Made by a program: the position numbers and the translations under genes
Notes under the pieces: generated by a model
The model's database searches: none
What the model was told of the DNA's origin: nothing
The model's input: the letters and a program-made list of their open reading frames with translations, nothing else
From: Chryseobacterium phocaeense
GTDB taxonomy: Bacteria; Bacteroidota; Bacteroidia; Flavobacteriales; Weeksellaceae
Assembly: GCF_900169075.1 (NCBI RefSeq)
Contig: NZ_LT827015.1
Coordinates: 2,620,158-2,684,157 of the forward strand
Length of the DNA stretch: 64,000 nt
Direction of reading: 5' to 3'
Shown here: positions 24,410 to 32,270 of the stretch, in pieces
How the letters are laid out: every line of letters begins with the position of its first letter
Numbering within the stretch: position 1 is the first letter of the stretch

Positions 24410-24689
24410 AATTAATTAAATTCAACACGAAAACGATGCTAATTTAATTATAAAATTTCAATTTTTACAGCATAATTGATTATTTAATTACAGATATCAA
24501 CACTTTAAGTTAAAATTCACAAAACAGTGTATAAAAATAATCTAAATCTAATTTTTTATTAAAAATATACACATACAATAATTATAAATTTACATATTTA
24601 ATAATAAATCAATAATTATTTTAAAAATTCACCATTAAAAAGCAACACAAACAGTATATTTTAATATATTTGTATCAAACGCTAGTAAT
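24410..24689. other. AT-rich divergent promoter region
   Basis: 280 bases of very AT-rich sequence between two divergent secreted-protein genes. Only the -7 element at 24665-24672 can be pointed out. No ORF or repeat is seen. Confidence 0.5.
24665..24672 (+). promoter_or_regulatory. -7 element upstream of the T9SS-sorted protein gene
   Basis: TATATTTG, an exact TAnnTTTG, 17 bases before the ATG at 24690. No clear -33 TTG. Confidence 0.5.
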
Positions 24690-26024
24690 ATGTACAAAAA
24701 ACTATTCTTTCTGGGTATTTTGTTTGCAGGCCTTCTTCAGTCACAAACCAACAGGATTGATGTGATTTCTCAGGCTGTATATTATGACGGCTATGCGGCC
24801 ACAGTAACGACCCCGGTTCCGGCAGGTCTGATCCGCCTCTCCAACACCAGATATGCAAGGAAACTTACTGACGCCGAGCTCAATTCTTTTAAAGCAAAAA
24901 TTGCCATGAGGGTAACTATTGGCGCTCTGTGTGATAATTACGACCGTCTGGGAAGTGTCTTTCTGGCGATGGTTCCCAAAAACCAGCCCACATATACTGT
25001 AAATGATGCTAATGTAAAAAGGATTGAAGCAGCCCGGTATATCACTCCGTTTATGAATAAGAACCGCTCACCGTTGGAGGTTCCATTTACTTATGATTTA
25101 AGTAATTTGTACAGTATATTTCATGACGCGACACTGCGTACAGCTTATGATATGTATATGGAGCTGGATGTTTTCGGTGTTCCATATGCTGCCCAGAATG
25201 AAGTTGCAGGATGCAGCGGCAGAATTGATGTATTTTCCGGAACCCTGAATTTTTTCTCAACAGATGTGGGAGCAACTGCCACCGATTTTAATACGCTCGC
25301 TCCTATATTAACTTATAACAGACTGAATAACTATAACAGTACCGATGTTCCGGGAGAAACGGTAAGGATCGTTAATTTCAACTTACCCGACCCTGTTACC
25401 AATGCTCAATTCTATGTAATATCCACACCTCACGGGGCGAACAGCGGTGGCGAAGAATACGTAAGAAGACAAAATTACACGTACATAGATGATGTTCAAA
25501 TGCTGACCTACACTCCGGGAGGGATTTCCTGTGAACCATTCAGAGTTTACAATACGCAAGGTAACGGAATCTACGGAGCTACTCCGAGAACGCTTGCAGG
25601 ATGGACTTCATGGAACAACTGGTGTCCGGGAAATTCTGTTCCTATCAGAGGATTTAATATGGCGACGATAGCTGCAGGAAATCACACACTGAAACACACC
25701 ATACCAACAGCTGTTTTCAACCAGCAGCAGGGAGATGTTTATCTTTCCGTGTACATGCAGGGGAAAAGCAACGTGGCCTTAAGTGTGCAGGATGTAAAAA
25801 CAGTGGATGTGAGCATATACCCGAATCCTACGGCCGATTTCGTTAATATCAAATCGAAGGCGGAAGTAGCTTCCATCAGTCTTTACGGGATAGACGGAAG
25901 AAAATTATCCGAAACCCGCGAAGAAAGCAGGATAGATCTTTCTTCTTACACGGCAGGGGTTTATTTCTTACGGATTGTCCTGAAAGACGGCATAACGTTT
26001 AAGCATAAAATCATTAAAAAATAA
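24690..26024 (+). CDS. Secreted protein with type IX secretion sorting domain
   Basis: 444-residue exported protein. Signal peptide (residues 1-18, ending LLQS-Q). The central 340 residues are beta-rich and not assigned to a family; they include a passage compatible with a Peptide-N-glycosidase-F-like jelly roll (LEVPFTYDLSNLYSIFHDAT, WTSWNNWCPGNSVPIRGF). The last 75 residues are a type A C-terminal sorting domain (VSIYPNPTADFVNIKS, SLYGIDGRKLSE, YTAGVYFLRIVLKDG), which directs export through the type IX system and anchoring or release at the surface. PNGase-F-like amidase activity is a guess to be tested. Confidence 0.82.
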   Translation: MYKKLFFLGILFAGLLQSQTNRIDVISQAVYYDGYAATVTTPVPAGLIRLSNTRYARKLTDAELNSFKAKIAMRVTIGALCDNYDRLGSVFLAMVPKNQPTYTVNDANVKRIEAARYITPFMNKNRSPLEVPFTYDLSNLYSIFHDATLRTAYDMYMELDVFGVPYAAQNEVAGCSGRIDVFSGTLNFFSTDVGATATDFNTLAPILTYNRLNNYNSTDVPGETVRIVNFNLPDPVTNAQFYVISTPHGANSGGEEYVRRQNYTYIDDVQMLTYTPGGISCEPFRVYNTQGNGIYGATPRTLAGWTSWNNWCPGNSVPIRGFNMATIAAGNHTLKHTIPTAVFNQQQGDVYLSVYMQGKSNVALSVQDVKTVDVSIYPNPTADFVNIKSKAEVASISLYGIDGRKLSETREESRIDLSSYTAGVYFLRIVLKDGITFKHKIIKK

Positions 26025-26050
26025 ATTCCGGTCTTCTGATCTGAAAAACT

Positions 26051-26091
26051 AAAAGCCCTTCCTCTGATTATCCGGAGAAAGGGCTTTTTTG
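26051..26091 (+). terminator. Intrinsic terminator after the T9SS-sorted protein gene
   Basis: Stem AAAAGCCCTT/AAGGGCTTTT with further pairing CCTCTG/CGGAG in the loop, followed by TTG and a T-rich tail. Confidence 0.85.
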
Positions 26092-26104
26092 TTTTGCTTT
26101 TTTA

Positions 26105-26345
26105 AAACGCAAAAGTTTACTTTCTGAATGTATTTTTTTAAGGTGGCAAAGAGGAATTAATCTTCGATTGAGTTGATGAAGCGGATGATTTCATCACGCT
26201 ATATTTATGCATCTGTCATGGCTTCTTAAAGAGCTCTGCTTTAAAAATCTACTTGATTTTCTTAATAAACTTAATCGTTTCATTGTCCTTAATGGTTCAA
26301 ATATAAAATCTGCATCATCCGCCCAATCTGCGTGATTTTTTCTTC
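26105..26345 (-). repeat. Diverged, inverted copy of the 316-bp intergenic repeat
   Basis: Read on the minus strand this stretch follows the same order of blocks as the array at 33.6-34.76 kb: the AATCTGCG block, a block complementary to CCTTAATGGTTCAAATATAA (26287-26306), TTAAGAAAATC, and the GATTGAT/GTGAAAT blocks up to CGCAAAAG at 26107. The internal GCTTCGACTCCG block is missing. It fills most of the gap before the DinB gene. Confidence 0.7.
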
Positions 26346-26432
26346 AAGAAAAATTTTTGCTTTAATCCTTTATTCAAAAAATTGTCATTTCCAGTTTATT
26401 AAACTATTTTTGGTGATTAAAATTTTTGCAAA

Positions 26433-26903
26433 ATGAACTATCATTTTCAAGCCCACAGACAGGTGAGAAAGAACCTTTTAGGTATCCTGCAGAATACTTC
26501 CCACGAGGATCTTCTGCTGATTCCCGATGGTTTCAACAATAATATCTACTGGAATATCGCGCATACGGTGGCTACCCAGCAGCTGCTGCATTATTATCTG
26601 AGCGGAAATCCTTTCAGAATTGATAAATACTGGATTGAAACCTACAAAAAAGGCACCCTTCCCAACCTGAATGTACAAAAATCCGAAGTGGAAGACCTTG
26701 AGTTTTTACTCACCGAAACTTCAAAGATTTTAATGAAGGACTATGACAGCGATTTCTTTTCAGACTATACGCCCTACACCACAAGTTTTGGAATGGACCT
26801 GAAAAGCATCCAGGACGCCATTATTTTCAACAATATGCATGAAAGCCTTCATTACGGCTATATCATGGCACAAAAAAGAGCGATATTAGGAGAGAAGTAT
26901 TAG
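26433..26903 (+). CDS. DinB superfamily protein
   Basis: 156-residue four-helix metal-binding protein of the DinB/YfiT superfamily. Candidate metal ligands are His44 in NIAHTVATQQLLHYYL and the histidines of NNMHESLHYGYIMAQKR near the C-terminus. Members include thiol-S-transferases (bacillithiol, mycothiol) and proteins of unknown function. A YpdA-like reductase 9 kb away would be compatible with bacillithiol chemistry, but the link is only suggestive. The stop is immediately followed by TTTAAGGTT repeats. Confidence 0.85.
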   Translation: MNYHFQAHRQVRKNLLGILQNTSHEDLLLIPDGFNNNIYWNIAHTVATQQLLHYYLSGNPFRIDKYWIETYKKGTLPNLNVQKSEVEDLEFLLTETSKILMKDYDSDFFSDYTPYTTSFGMDLKSIQDAIIFNNMHESLHYGYIMAQKRAILGEKY

Positions 26904-26958
26904 TGGGTTTTAAGTTCAAGGTTTTAAGTTTAAGGTTCAAGGTTTAAGGTTTAAGGTT
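26904..26958. repeat. Left inverted repeat (AAGGTTTAAGGTTTAAGGTT) of the four-helix-bundle cassette
   Basis: About six imperfect units of TTTAAGGTT/TTCAAGGTT run up to the ATG of the next gene. The complement (AAACCTTAAAC and similar) lies at 27341-27402 on the other side of that gene. Confidence 0.8.
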
Positions 26959-27351
26959 ATGGGAACAATAAGAAGATTTGAGGATTTAGAAATCTGGCAG
27001 TTGTCCCGCGAACTTTGTAAAGAAATTTATCATATTATTCAATCACCGGACCTTAAGAATAATTTTAAACTTTGTGGTCAGATCGACGGTTCTTCCGGTT
27101 CCATTATGGATAATATTGCGGAAGGATTTGAAAGAAACGGAAACAGAGAATTTATTCAGTTCCTTTCTATAGCCAAAGCTTCTTGCGGAGAAACAAGATC
27201 ACAGCTATACCGTGTTTTTGACAGAGGCTTTATAAGCCTGGAATTATTTGAAAATTTACTTGAACGAACAGAAACCTTGAGCAAAAAGATCAGCTCATTT
27301 ATAAAATATTTAAAAATAACAGATTTAAAAGGAACAAAGTACAAACCTTAA
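26959..27351 (+). CDS. Four-helix-bundle protein (23S rRNA intervening-sequence protein family)
   Basis: 130-residue helical protein of the S23/IVP family. Diagnostic sequence: [60 protein letters not shown] and [13 protein letters not shown]. Homologs are encoded inside intervening sequences of 23S rRNA genes and, in Bacteroidota, at many other sites; a structural relative (Avd) works in diversity-generating retroelements. The molecular role is unknown. Both ends lie in complementary TTTAAGGTT repeats: the start follows the left repeat directly and the last codons plus stop (AAACCTTAA) belong to the right repeat. This suggests a small mobile cassette between dinB and rlmB. Confidence 0.9.
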   Translation: MGTIRRFEDLEIWQLSRELCKEIYHIIQSPDLKNNFKLCGQIDGSSGSIMDNIAEGFERNGNREFIQFLSIAKASCGETRSQLYRVFDRGFISLELFENLLERTETLSKKISSFIKYLKITDLKGTKYKP

Positions 27352-27402
27352 ACTCAGAAAATCTCTGAACTTTAAACATTAAACTTTGAACCTTAAACAT
27401 AC
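27341..27402. repeat. Right inverted repeat (AAACCTTAAAC...TTTGAACCTTAAAC)
   Basis: Units AAACCTTAAAC, TGAACTTTAAAC, ATTAAACTTTGAACCTTAAAC complement the left repeat at 26904-26958. Confidence 0.8.
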
Positions 27403-27418
27403 AAATTCAGACAACTCA

Positions 27419-28168
27419 ATGAAAGACGATTTTATTTTCGGGCTGCGTCCCGTGATTGAAGCTATAGAAGCAGGAAAAACAATTGACAAGATCTTTGTGC
27501 AGAACGCACTTCAGGGTCCTATTTATGCCGAGCTGAAAACTATTTTAGCTAAAAATAAAATTCGTCCTAACTATGTTCCGGTTGAAAAACTGAACCGTTT
27601 TACCAGAAAAAACCACCAGGGCGTGGTTGCTTTTATTTCTGACGTTCCGTTTCACAGAGTAGAAGATATTGTTCCTCAATTATTTGAAGAAGGGAAAACC
27701 CCTTTCTTACTGATTCTGGACAGGCTTACGGATGTGAGAAACTTCGGAGCCATTTGCAGAACCGCTGAATGTGTGGGAGTAGATGCAATCATTCTTCCTG
27801 AAAAAGGAGCGGCACCTATCAATTCTGATGCGATTAAAACCTCTGCCGGAGCGCTTTACAATATTAAGATCTGCAAAGAACCAAACCTTGCCCACGCAGT
27901 AGATTTCCTTCAGCAGAGCGGTATTTCCGTATATGCAGCAAGTGAAAAAGCCCAAAAACTGATTTATGAGGTGAATTTCACAGAGCCTTGTGCTATTGTG
28001 ATGGGAAATGAAGAGACCGGAATTTCCAAGGAGGTCCTTCATCATGCGGACGAAAAAATAAAACTTCCTATTGAAGGAAAAACACAATCGCTCAATGTTT
28101 CTGTAGCCTGCGGAGCTATTTTGTATGAAGCGGTAAGACAGAAAATCACAGCGGTTCCGGGCGTTTAA
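27419..28168 (+). CDS. rlmB: 23S rRNA (guanosine-2251-2'-O)-methyltransferase RlmB
   Basis: 249-residue SpoU/TrmH-family methyltransferase that modifies the ribosomal P-loop guanosine. The start MKDDFIFGLRPVIEAIEAGK at 27419 matches the family; an ATG at 27386 falls in the repeat and is rejected. An N-terminal substrate-binding domain covers residues 1-75, followed by SPOUT knot motifs: LTDVRNFGAICRTAECVGVD, AIVMGNEETGIS and LNVSVACGAILYEAVRQ. If the four-helix-bundle cassette inserted recently it would lie in the rlmB promoter region. Confidence 0.94.
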   Translation: MKDDFIFGLRPVIEAIEAGKTIDKIFVQNALQGPIYAELKTILAKNKIRPNYVPVEKLNRFTRKNHQGVVAFISDVPFHRVEDIVPQLFEEGKTPFLLILDRLTDVRNFGAICRTAECVGVDAIILPEKGAAPINSDAIKTSAGALYNIKICKEPNLAHAVDFLQQSGISVYAASEKAQKLIYEVNFTEPCAIVMGNEETGISKEVLHHADEKIKLPIEGKTQSLNVSVACGAILYEAVRQKITAVPGV

Positions 28169-28261
28169 CCGGCGGTACAGGTATTTTAATCTGATGTTTA
28201 TGGTATCGTTATTGATACAAAGAACAGGATATCAGTAAAATTTAAACTTAAAAAAATTAAA

Positions 28262-29311
28262 ATGAAAAACGTAGCAGCATTAATGCTTATCTCATCTATA
28301 GCTTTAGTATCTTGTAAAAAAGAAACGGCGACCATCACTAAAGTAGATCCTAAAACCGGAAAAACAGTCACGGTGGAAGTTCCTGCCGATTCTGTAGCTA
28401 AAGTGGCTGAAAACCCTGCAATCAAAGACTCTGCAGGAGTATTCACACAAACTTTCAAACTGGAAAAAGGAAAAACCTACCCTCTTACGACCTACCAGAG
28501 AGACGTAAAAACCATGGAAGACCCTCAGGGGAAAACCATTACCGCAACCAGTGAATCTACTGATGAAATGAATTTCGTTGTCAACGATATTAAAGGAAAT
28601 GTATATGACATGACCCTTAATCTTGTGGCTAAAAGGAATTCCCAGAATGCACAGGGTAAAACCGTAGTGGTAGATACAAAAATGGCTATTCCTAAGGAAG
28701 ATGACCTGAAAATGATCTGGAATATCAACAAAGCACTTACCGGAAACAAGCTGAACATGAAAATGGACACGAAAGGAAACGTGATCTCCATTACAGGTTT
28801 TGATGCGGTATATACCAAAGTGACCAATGCGGTAGGAACCCTTATCAAGGATGCTAACCAGAAAGCCAGCGTTGTAGCCAGCCTTAAGGAAACCTTTAAC
28901 GAAAAAATACTGAAAGACCAGCTTAAAAAGAACTTAACCATTATTCCTAAAAAAGGAGCAAAAATTGGAGAAAAATGGACTGTTTCTGAAAATGCGGATC
29001 CAAGCGGAGCTCTTAAAGTAACCTCAAACTATGTATTGAAAAGCGTAGGAAACGGTGCTGCTGAGATTTCGATAACCGGAGGAATTCCTAAGAAAACCGA
29101 AAAGAAAACGCAAGGACCAATCACCCACAGCCTGAGCAGTGAGCTTGCCCAAAACGGGACCATTAAGTTTGACCAGAGCACAGGATGGATCACGAACCAG
29201 AATATCGATGTAAAAACCACACAGATTGAGACGATTTCAGACGGAAAACAGTCACAGTCTATGAAAAGCATCTCCAAATCTTCTGTGATGATCAATCCTT
29301 CTGCAAAATAA
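28262..29311 (+). CDS. Lipoprotein, probably DUF6263 family
   Basis: 349-residue envelope lipoprotein: MKNVAALMLISSIALVSCKK, lipidated Cys18. The mature part is beta-rich with FTQTFKLEKGKTYPLTTYQR, NFVVNDIKGNVYDMTLNLVA, KKGAKIGEKWTVSENADPSG and GWITNQNIDVKTTQIETI, which resembles the DUF6263 family of Bacteroidota; the family name is from memory and moderately sure. No catalytic residues are evident. The gene is separate from rlmB by 93 bp. Confidence 0.72.
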   Translation: MKNVAALMLISSIALVSCKKETATITKVDPKTGKTVTVEVPADSVAKVAENPAIKDSAGVFTQTFKLEKGKTYPLTTYQRDVKTMEDPQGKTITATSESTDEMNFVVNDIKGNVYDMTLNLVAKRNSQNAQGKTVVVDTKMAIPKEDDLKMIWNINKALTGNKLNMKMDTKGNVISITGFDAVYTKVTNAVGTLIKDANQKASVVASLKETFNEKILKDQLKKNLTIIPKKGAKIGEKWTVSENADPSGALKVTSNYVLKSVGNGAAEISITGGIPKKTEKKTQGPITHSLSSELAQNGTIKFDQSTGWITNQNIDVKTTQIETISDGKQSQSMKSISKSSVMINPSAK

Positions 29312-29445
29312 TTGAAATAACAGAGTTTTAAGTGAGGGCTGAGAGTGAAAGTGTTTGAGAGTTTTTGACTAAACTACAAGCCAGCAACTGATAACAAAAA
29401 AACCAGCAACAATCAGCCGGAAGCTTTAAATTTAAATCAGAAATT

Positions 29446-29673
29446 ATGAAGTACATTCTTGAGTTAGTACTCGCAGCTATTATTATTTTCTTTGTGTGGA
29501 ATATTCTTAAAAGAGTTTTCTTTAAGACTTTTTATAGTTACAGATTCAATAACCATAAAGATAATAACGGGCAGCGGGACATCCGCAGCTCGGATAAGAA
29601 TAAACAGAACCTCAACTGGGATGCAGAAACAGTTGACTATGAAGAGGTAAAAGAAACTAAGGACAAAAGGTAA
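29446..29673 (+). CDS. DUF4834 family small membrane protein
   Basis: 75 residues: one N-terminal membrane helix (YILELVLAAIIIFFVWNILK) then a charged tail ending WDAETVDYEEVKETKDK, the pattern of DUF4834, which typically precedes YfhO-type genes in this phylum. It lies 30 bases upstream of yfhO and is likely in the same operon. Function unknown. Confidence 0.8.
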   Translation: MKYILELVLAAIIIFFVWNILKRVFFKTFYSYRFNNHKDNNGQRDIRSSDKNKQNLNWDAETVDYEEVKETKDKR

Positions 29674-29703
29674 AATTCCAAGAAATAAAAGATAATAACC
29701 AGC

Positions 29704-32232
29704 ATGGCTAAAAATAAAAACTTAATTTATATTGCAATTTCATTAGTTGTATTTATAGTTTTAGCATTTTTATACTCCACTCCTGTTTTTTCAGGGAAAC
29801 AGCTTTTCCAGCATGATATCGTTCAGTACAGAGGAGGCGCAAAAGAACTCCTGGACTACAGGGCCGATACCGGAAACGAAACCTACTGGAGTGATTCCAT
29901 GTTTGGAGGGATGCCGACCTATCAGATGGGAAGCCAGTTCAAAGGGGACATCATTAAAAAGATCGACAGCAACCTGAATTTCCTGCCAAGGCCGGTTAAT
30001 TATCTATTCCTGCTCTTTGCAGGATTCTTCTTCCTTGGAATGGTAGCCGTCAGAAACTGGAAATACGCTTTACTCGGCGCCACTTTCTTCGGTTTATCTA
30101 CTTATTTTTATATTATTATTGCCGCCGGCCACAACGGTAAGGTAAATACCATAGAGTATTTCGCGCCGCTTTTAGCCGGAATATTACTGGTCTATATCCG
30201 GAAACAATACATTTGGGGATTCATTGCCACTACCCTGTTTATGGGGCTTCAGATTGCAGCGAACCACCCGCAGATGACGTATTACCTGTTTCTGGCGCTA
30301 GGATTTTTATTCCTTTCCGAACTGGTAAGAGCCATTCAGAAAAAAGTTCCGATGAAGCATTTTCTTATTTCATCAGGAATCATTGCCGCTTCATGCGCAA
30401 TCGGTGTTGGAATGAATTCCCAGAGGATTATGGCCAATTCCGAGTACATTAAGGAAACCGTACGTGGAAAACAGATCCTGACCAACGACAGTCACACTTC
30501 AGGAAAATCAGGAATGGATAAAACCAGCATCCTGATGTGGAGTTACGGAAAACTGGAAACCCTGAACCTATTCATCCCAAGACTGATGGGTGGCGGAAGC
30601 CAGGAACCGGAAGCCAAAGAAATGATGAACCGTGTGCAGGAGCTTATCCAGGAAAATGTAGGTTCGCAGGCTGAAATGGACAGGATTTCAAAAGGATTCA
30701 ATGGAGTTACGTATTGGGGAGACCAGCCGGGAACATCCGGTCCGGCTTACCAGGGAGCTGTAGTATGTTTCCTTGCCTTGCTGGGATTCTTCTTCGCATG
30801 GAAAAAATACCGATACTGGATTCTCGGAGCTTCCATCCTGACTGTTTTACTGGCTTGGGGAAGCAATTTCATGCCGCTGTCTGACTTCTTTATCGACTAC
30901 GTTCCTTTTTACAGCAAATTCAGGGCGCCATCTTCTATATTGGTGGTTGTGGAATTATTATTCCCGTTAATTGCCATAATCGGGATCTACAGGTTCTTCA
31001 CAGACGAAAAACTGACTGAGGAATACAAAAAGAAAATCCTTCTTTATGTAAGCGGGGGAACTTTGGGACTGCTGTTGATTCTTCTGCTCTTTGGAAAATC
31101 ACTGCTCGGTTTTTATACGGATAACGAAAAATTGTATTTCCCGCCGTTCCTGTTGGATTATCTGGCGGATGAAAGATTCAAATTATTCAGAATTGATGCC
31201 ATCAAAGCATTGATTTATGTGGCCATAACCGCTGTAGTCCTTTTCATGACCATGAAGAAGAAGCTGAGCCAGAATATTGCTTTGATCATCATAGGAACAG
31301 TAAGTTTATTCGATCTTTGGACGGTAAACAAACGTTATCTGAATGATGAAAATTATGTAGATAAAGTTTTTGCTGAAAACCCGTTTCAGACGGAAAGTTC
31401 AGATCTACTGGCCGAGAAGGTTCAGGGAAATCCGAATTTAGAATCCATCTTAGCGAATGTCAACGTTAACAAAACGCTTGAAACCATTGCTGAAAAAGAC
31501 AAAACCCACTACAGGGTTTTCAATAATATTTTAGGAACATTCAGCGAGACGAATACTTCCTATTTCAAGTCTTCCATCGGTGGTTACCATGCCGTAAAAC
31601 TGAGAAGATATGATGACGTGATCAACGAATATTTCCAGGTCATGGATTCTGTAAAAGTACCGAATGTCCTTAATCTACTTAATGCAAAATACTGGGTTGT
31701 AGGCGGACCGGAACAGCCTCAGGCTATGCCGAACCCGAAAGCAAACGGAAATGCATGGTTTGTCAGCGATCTGAAATTTGTAAATACTCCTAACGAAGAA
31801 ATTAAATCTATCGGGGTAATCGACAGTAAGAAAACAGCTGTTATTGCAGCTTCTGATAAATCCTATTTCAACGGAAAACCTGTTCAGGCAGATTCTTTAG
31901 CGTTTATTAATTTAACGAAGTATCAGCCGAATGAGCTGGAATTTAAATCCCAGTCTAAAACACCTCAGCTGGCCGTATTTTCAGAAATCTATTATCCTCA
32001 CGGCTGGAAAATTTTCGTAGATGAAAAAGAAGTTCCTTACATTAAGGCGGATTACCTTCTTCGTGCGGTGCATGTTCCTGCGGGAAATCACAACATCAGA
32101 ATGGTTTTTGAGCCTGAAGTGATTGAAAAAGGAAAATGGGTTTCCCTTTTCTGTTTCGGATTATTCATTGCGCTGAGCGCATTCGGGATTTTCTGGATGA
32201 ATAAAAATAAGAAAAAGGAACAGCTTGCTTAG
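29704..32232 (+). CDS. YfhO family polytopic membrane protein (GT-C-like)
   Basis: 842-residue inner-membrane protein with about a dozen hydrophobic segments and a C-terminal extracytoplasmic beta domain (AVFSEIYYPHGWKIFVDEKE, YLLRAVHVPAGNHNIRMVF). The first periplasmic loop holds FQHDIVQYRGGAKELLDYRA and SDSMFGGMPTYQMGS, typical of YfhO and reminiscent of GT-C glycosyltransferases that use lipid-linked sugars. In Firmicutes YfhO glycosylates lipoteichoic acid; that acceptor is absent here, so the substrate is unknown. It is followed after 38 bases by a GT4-type glycosyltransferase, so both may work on the same surface glycan. Confidence 0.87.
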   Translation: MAKNKNLIYIAISLVVFIVLAFLYSTPVFSGKQLFQHDIVQYRGGAKELLDYRADTGNETYWSDSMFGGMPTYQMGSQFKGDIIKKIDSNLNFLPRPVNYLFLLFAGFFFLGMVAVRNWKYALLGATFFGLSTYFYIIIAAGHNGKVNTIEYFAPLLAGILLVYIRKQYIWGFIATTLFMGLQIAANHPQMTYYLFLALGFLFLSELVRAIQKKVPMKHFLISSGIIAASCAIGVGMNSQRIMANSEYIKETVRGKQILTNDSHTSGKSGMDKTSILMWSYGKLETLNLFIPRLMGGGSQEPEAKEMMNRVQELIQENVGSQAEMDRISKGFNGVTYWGDQPGTSGPAYQGAVVCFLALLGFFFAWKKYRYWILGASILTVLLAWGSNFMPLSDFFIDYVPFYSKFRAPSSILVVVELLFPLIAIIGIYRFFTDEKLTEEYKKKILLYVSGGTLGLLLILLLFGKSLLGFYTDNEKLYFPPFLLDYLADERFKLFRIDAIKALIYVAITAVVLFMTMKKKLSQNIALIIIGTVSLFDLWTVNKRYLNDENYVDKVFAENPFQTESSDLLAEKVQGNPNLESILANVNVNKTLETIAEKDKTHYRVFNNILGTFSETNTSYFKSSIGGYHAVKLRRYDDVINEYFQVMDSVKVPNVLNLLNAKYWVVGGPEQPQAMPNPKANGNAWFVSDLKFVNTPNEEIKSIGVIDSKKTAVIAASDKSYFNGKPVQADSLAFINLTKYQPNELEFKSQSKTPQLAVFSEIYYPHGWKIFVDEKEVPYIKADYLLRAVHVPAGNHNIRMVFEPEVIEKGKWVSLFCFGLFIALSAFGIFWMNKNKKKEQLA

Positions 32233-32270
32233 AAAGTAGTTTAACGTTTAAAGTTTATTGTTCAAGGTTA

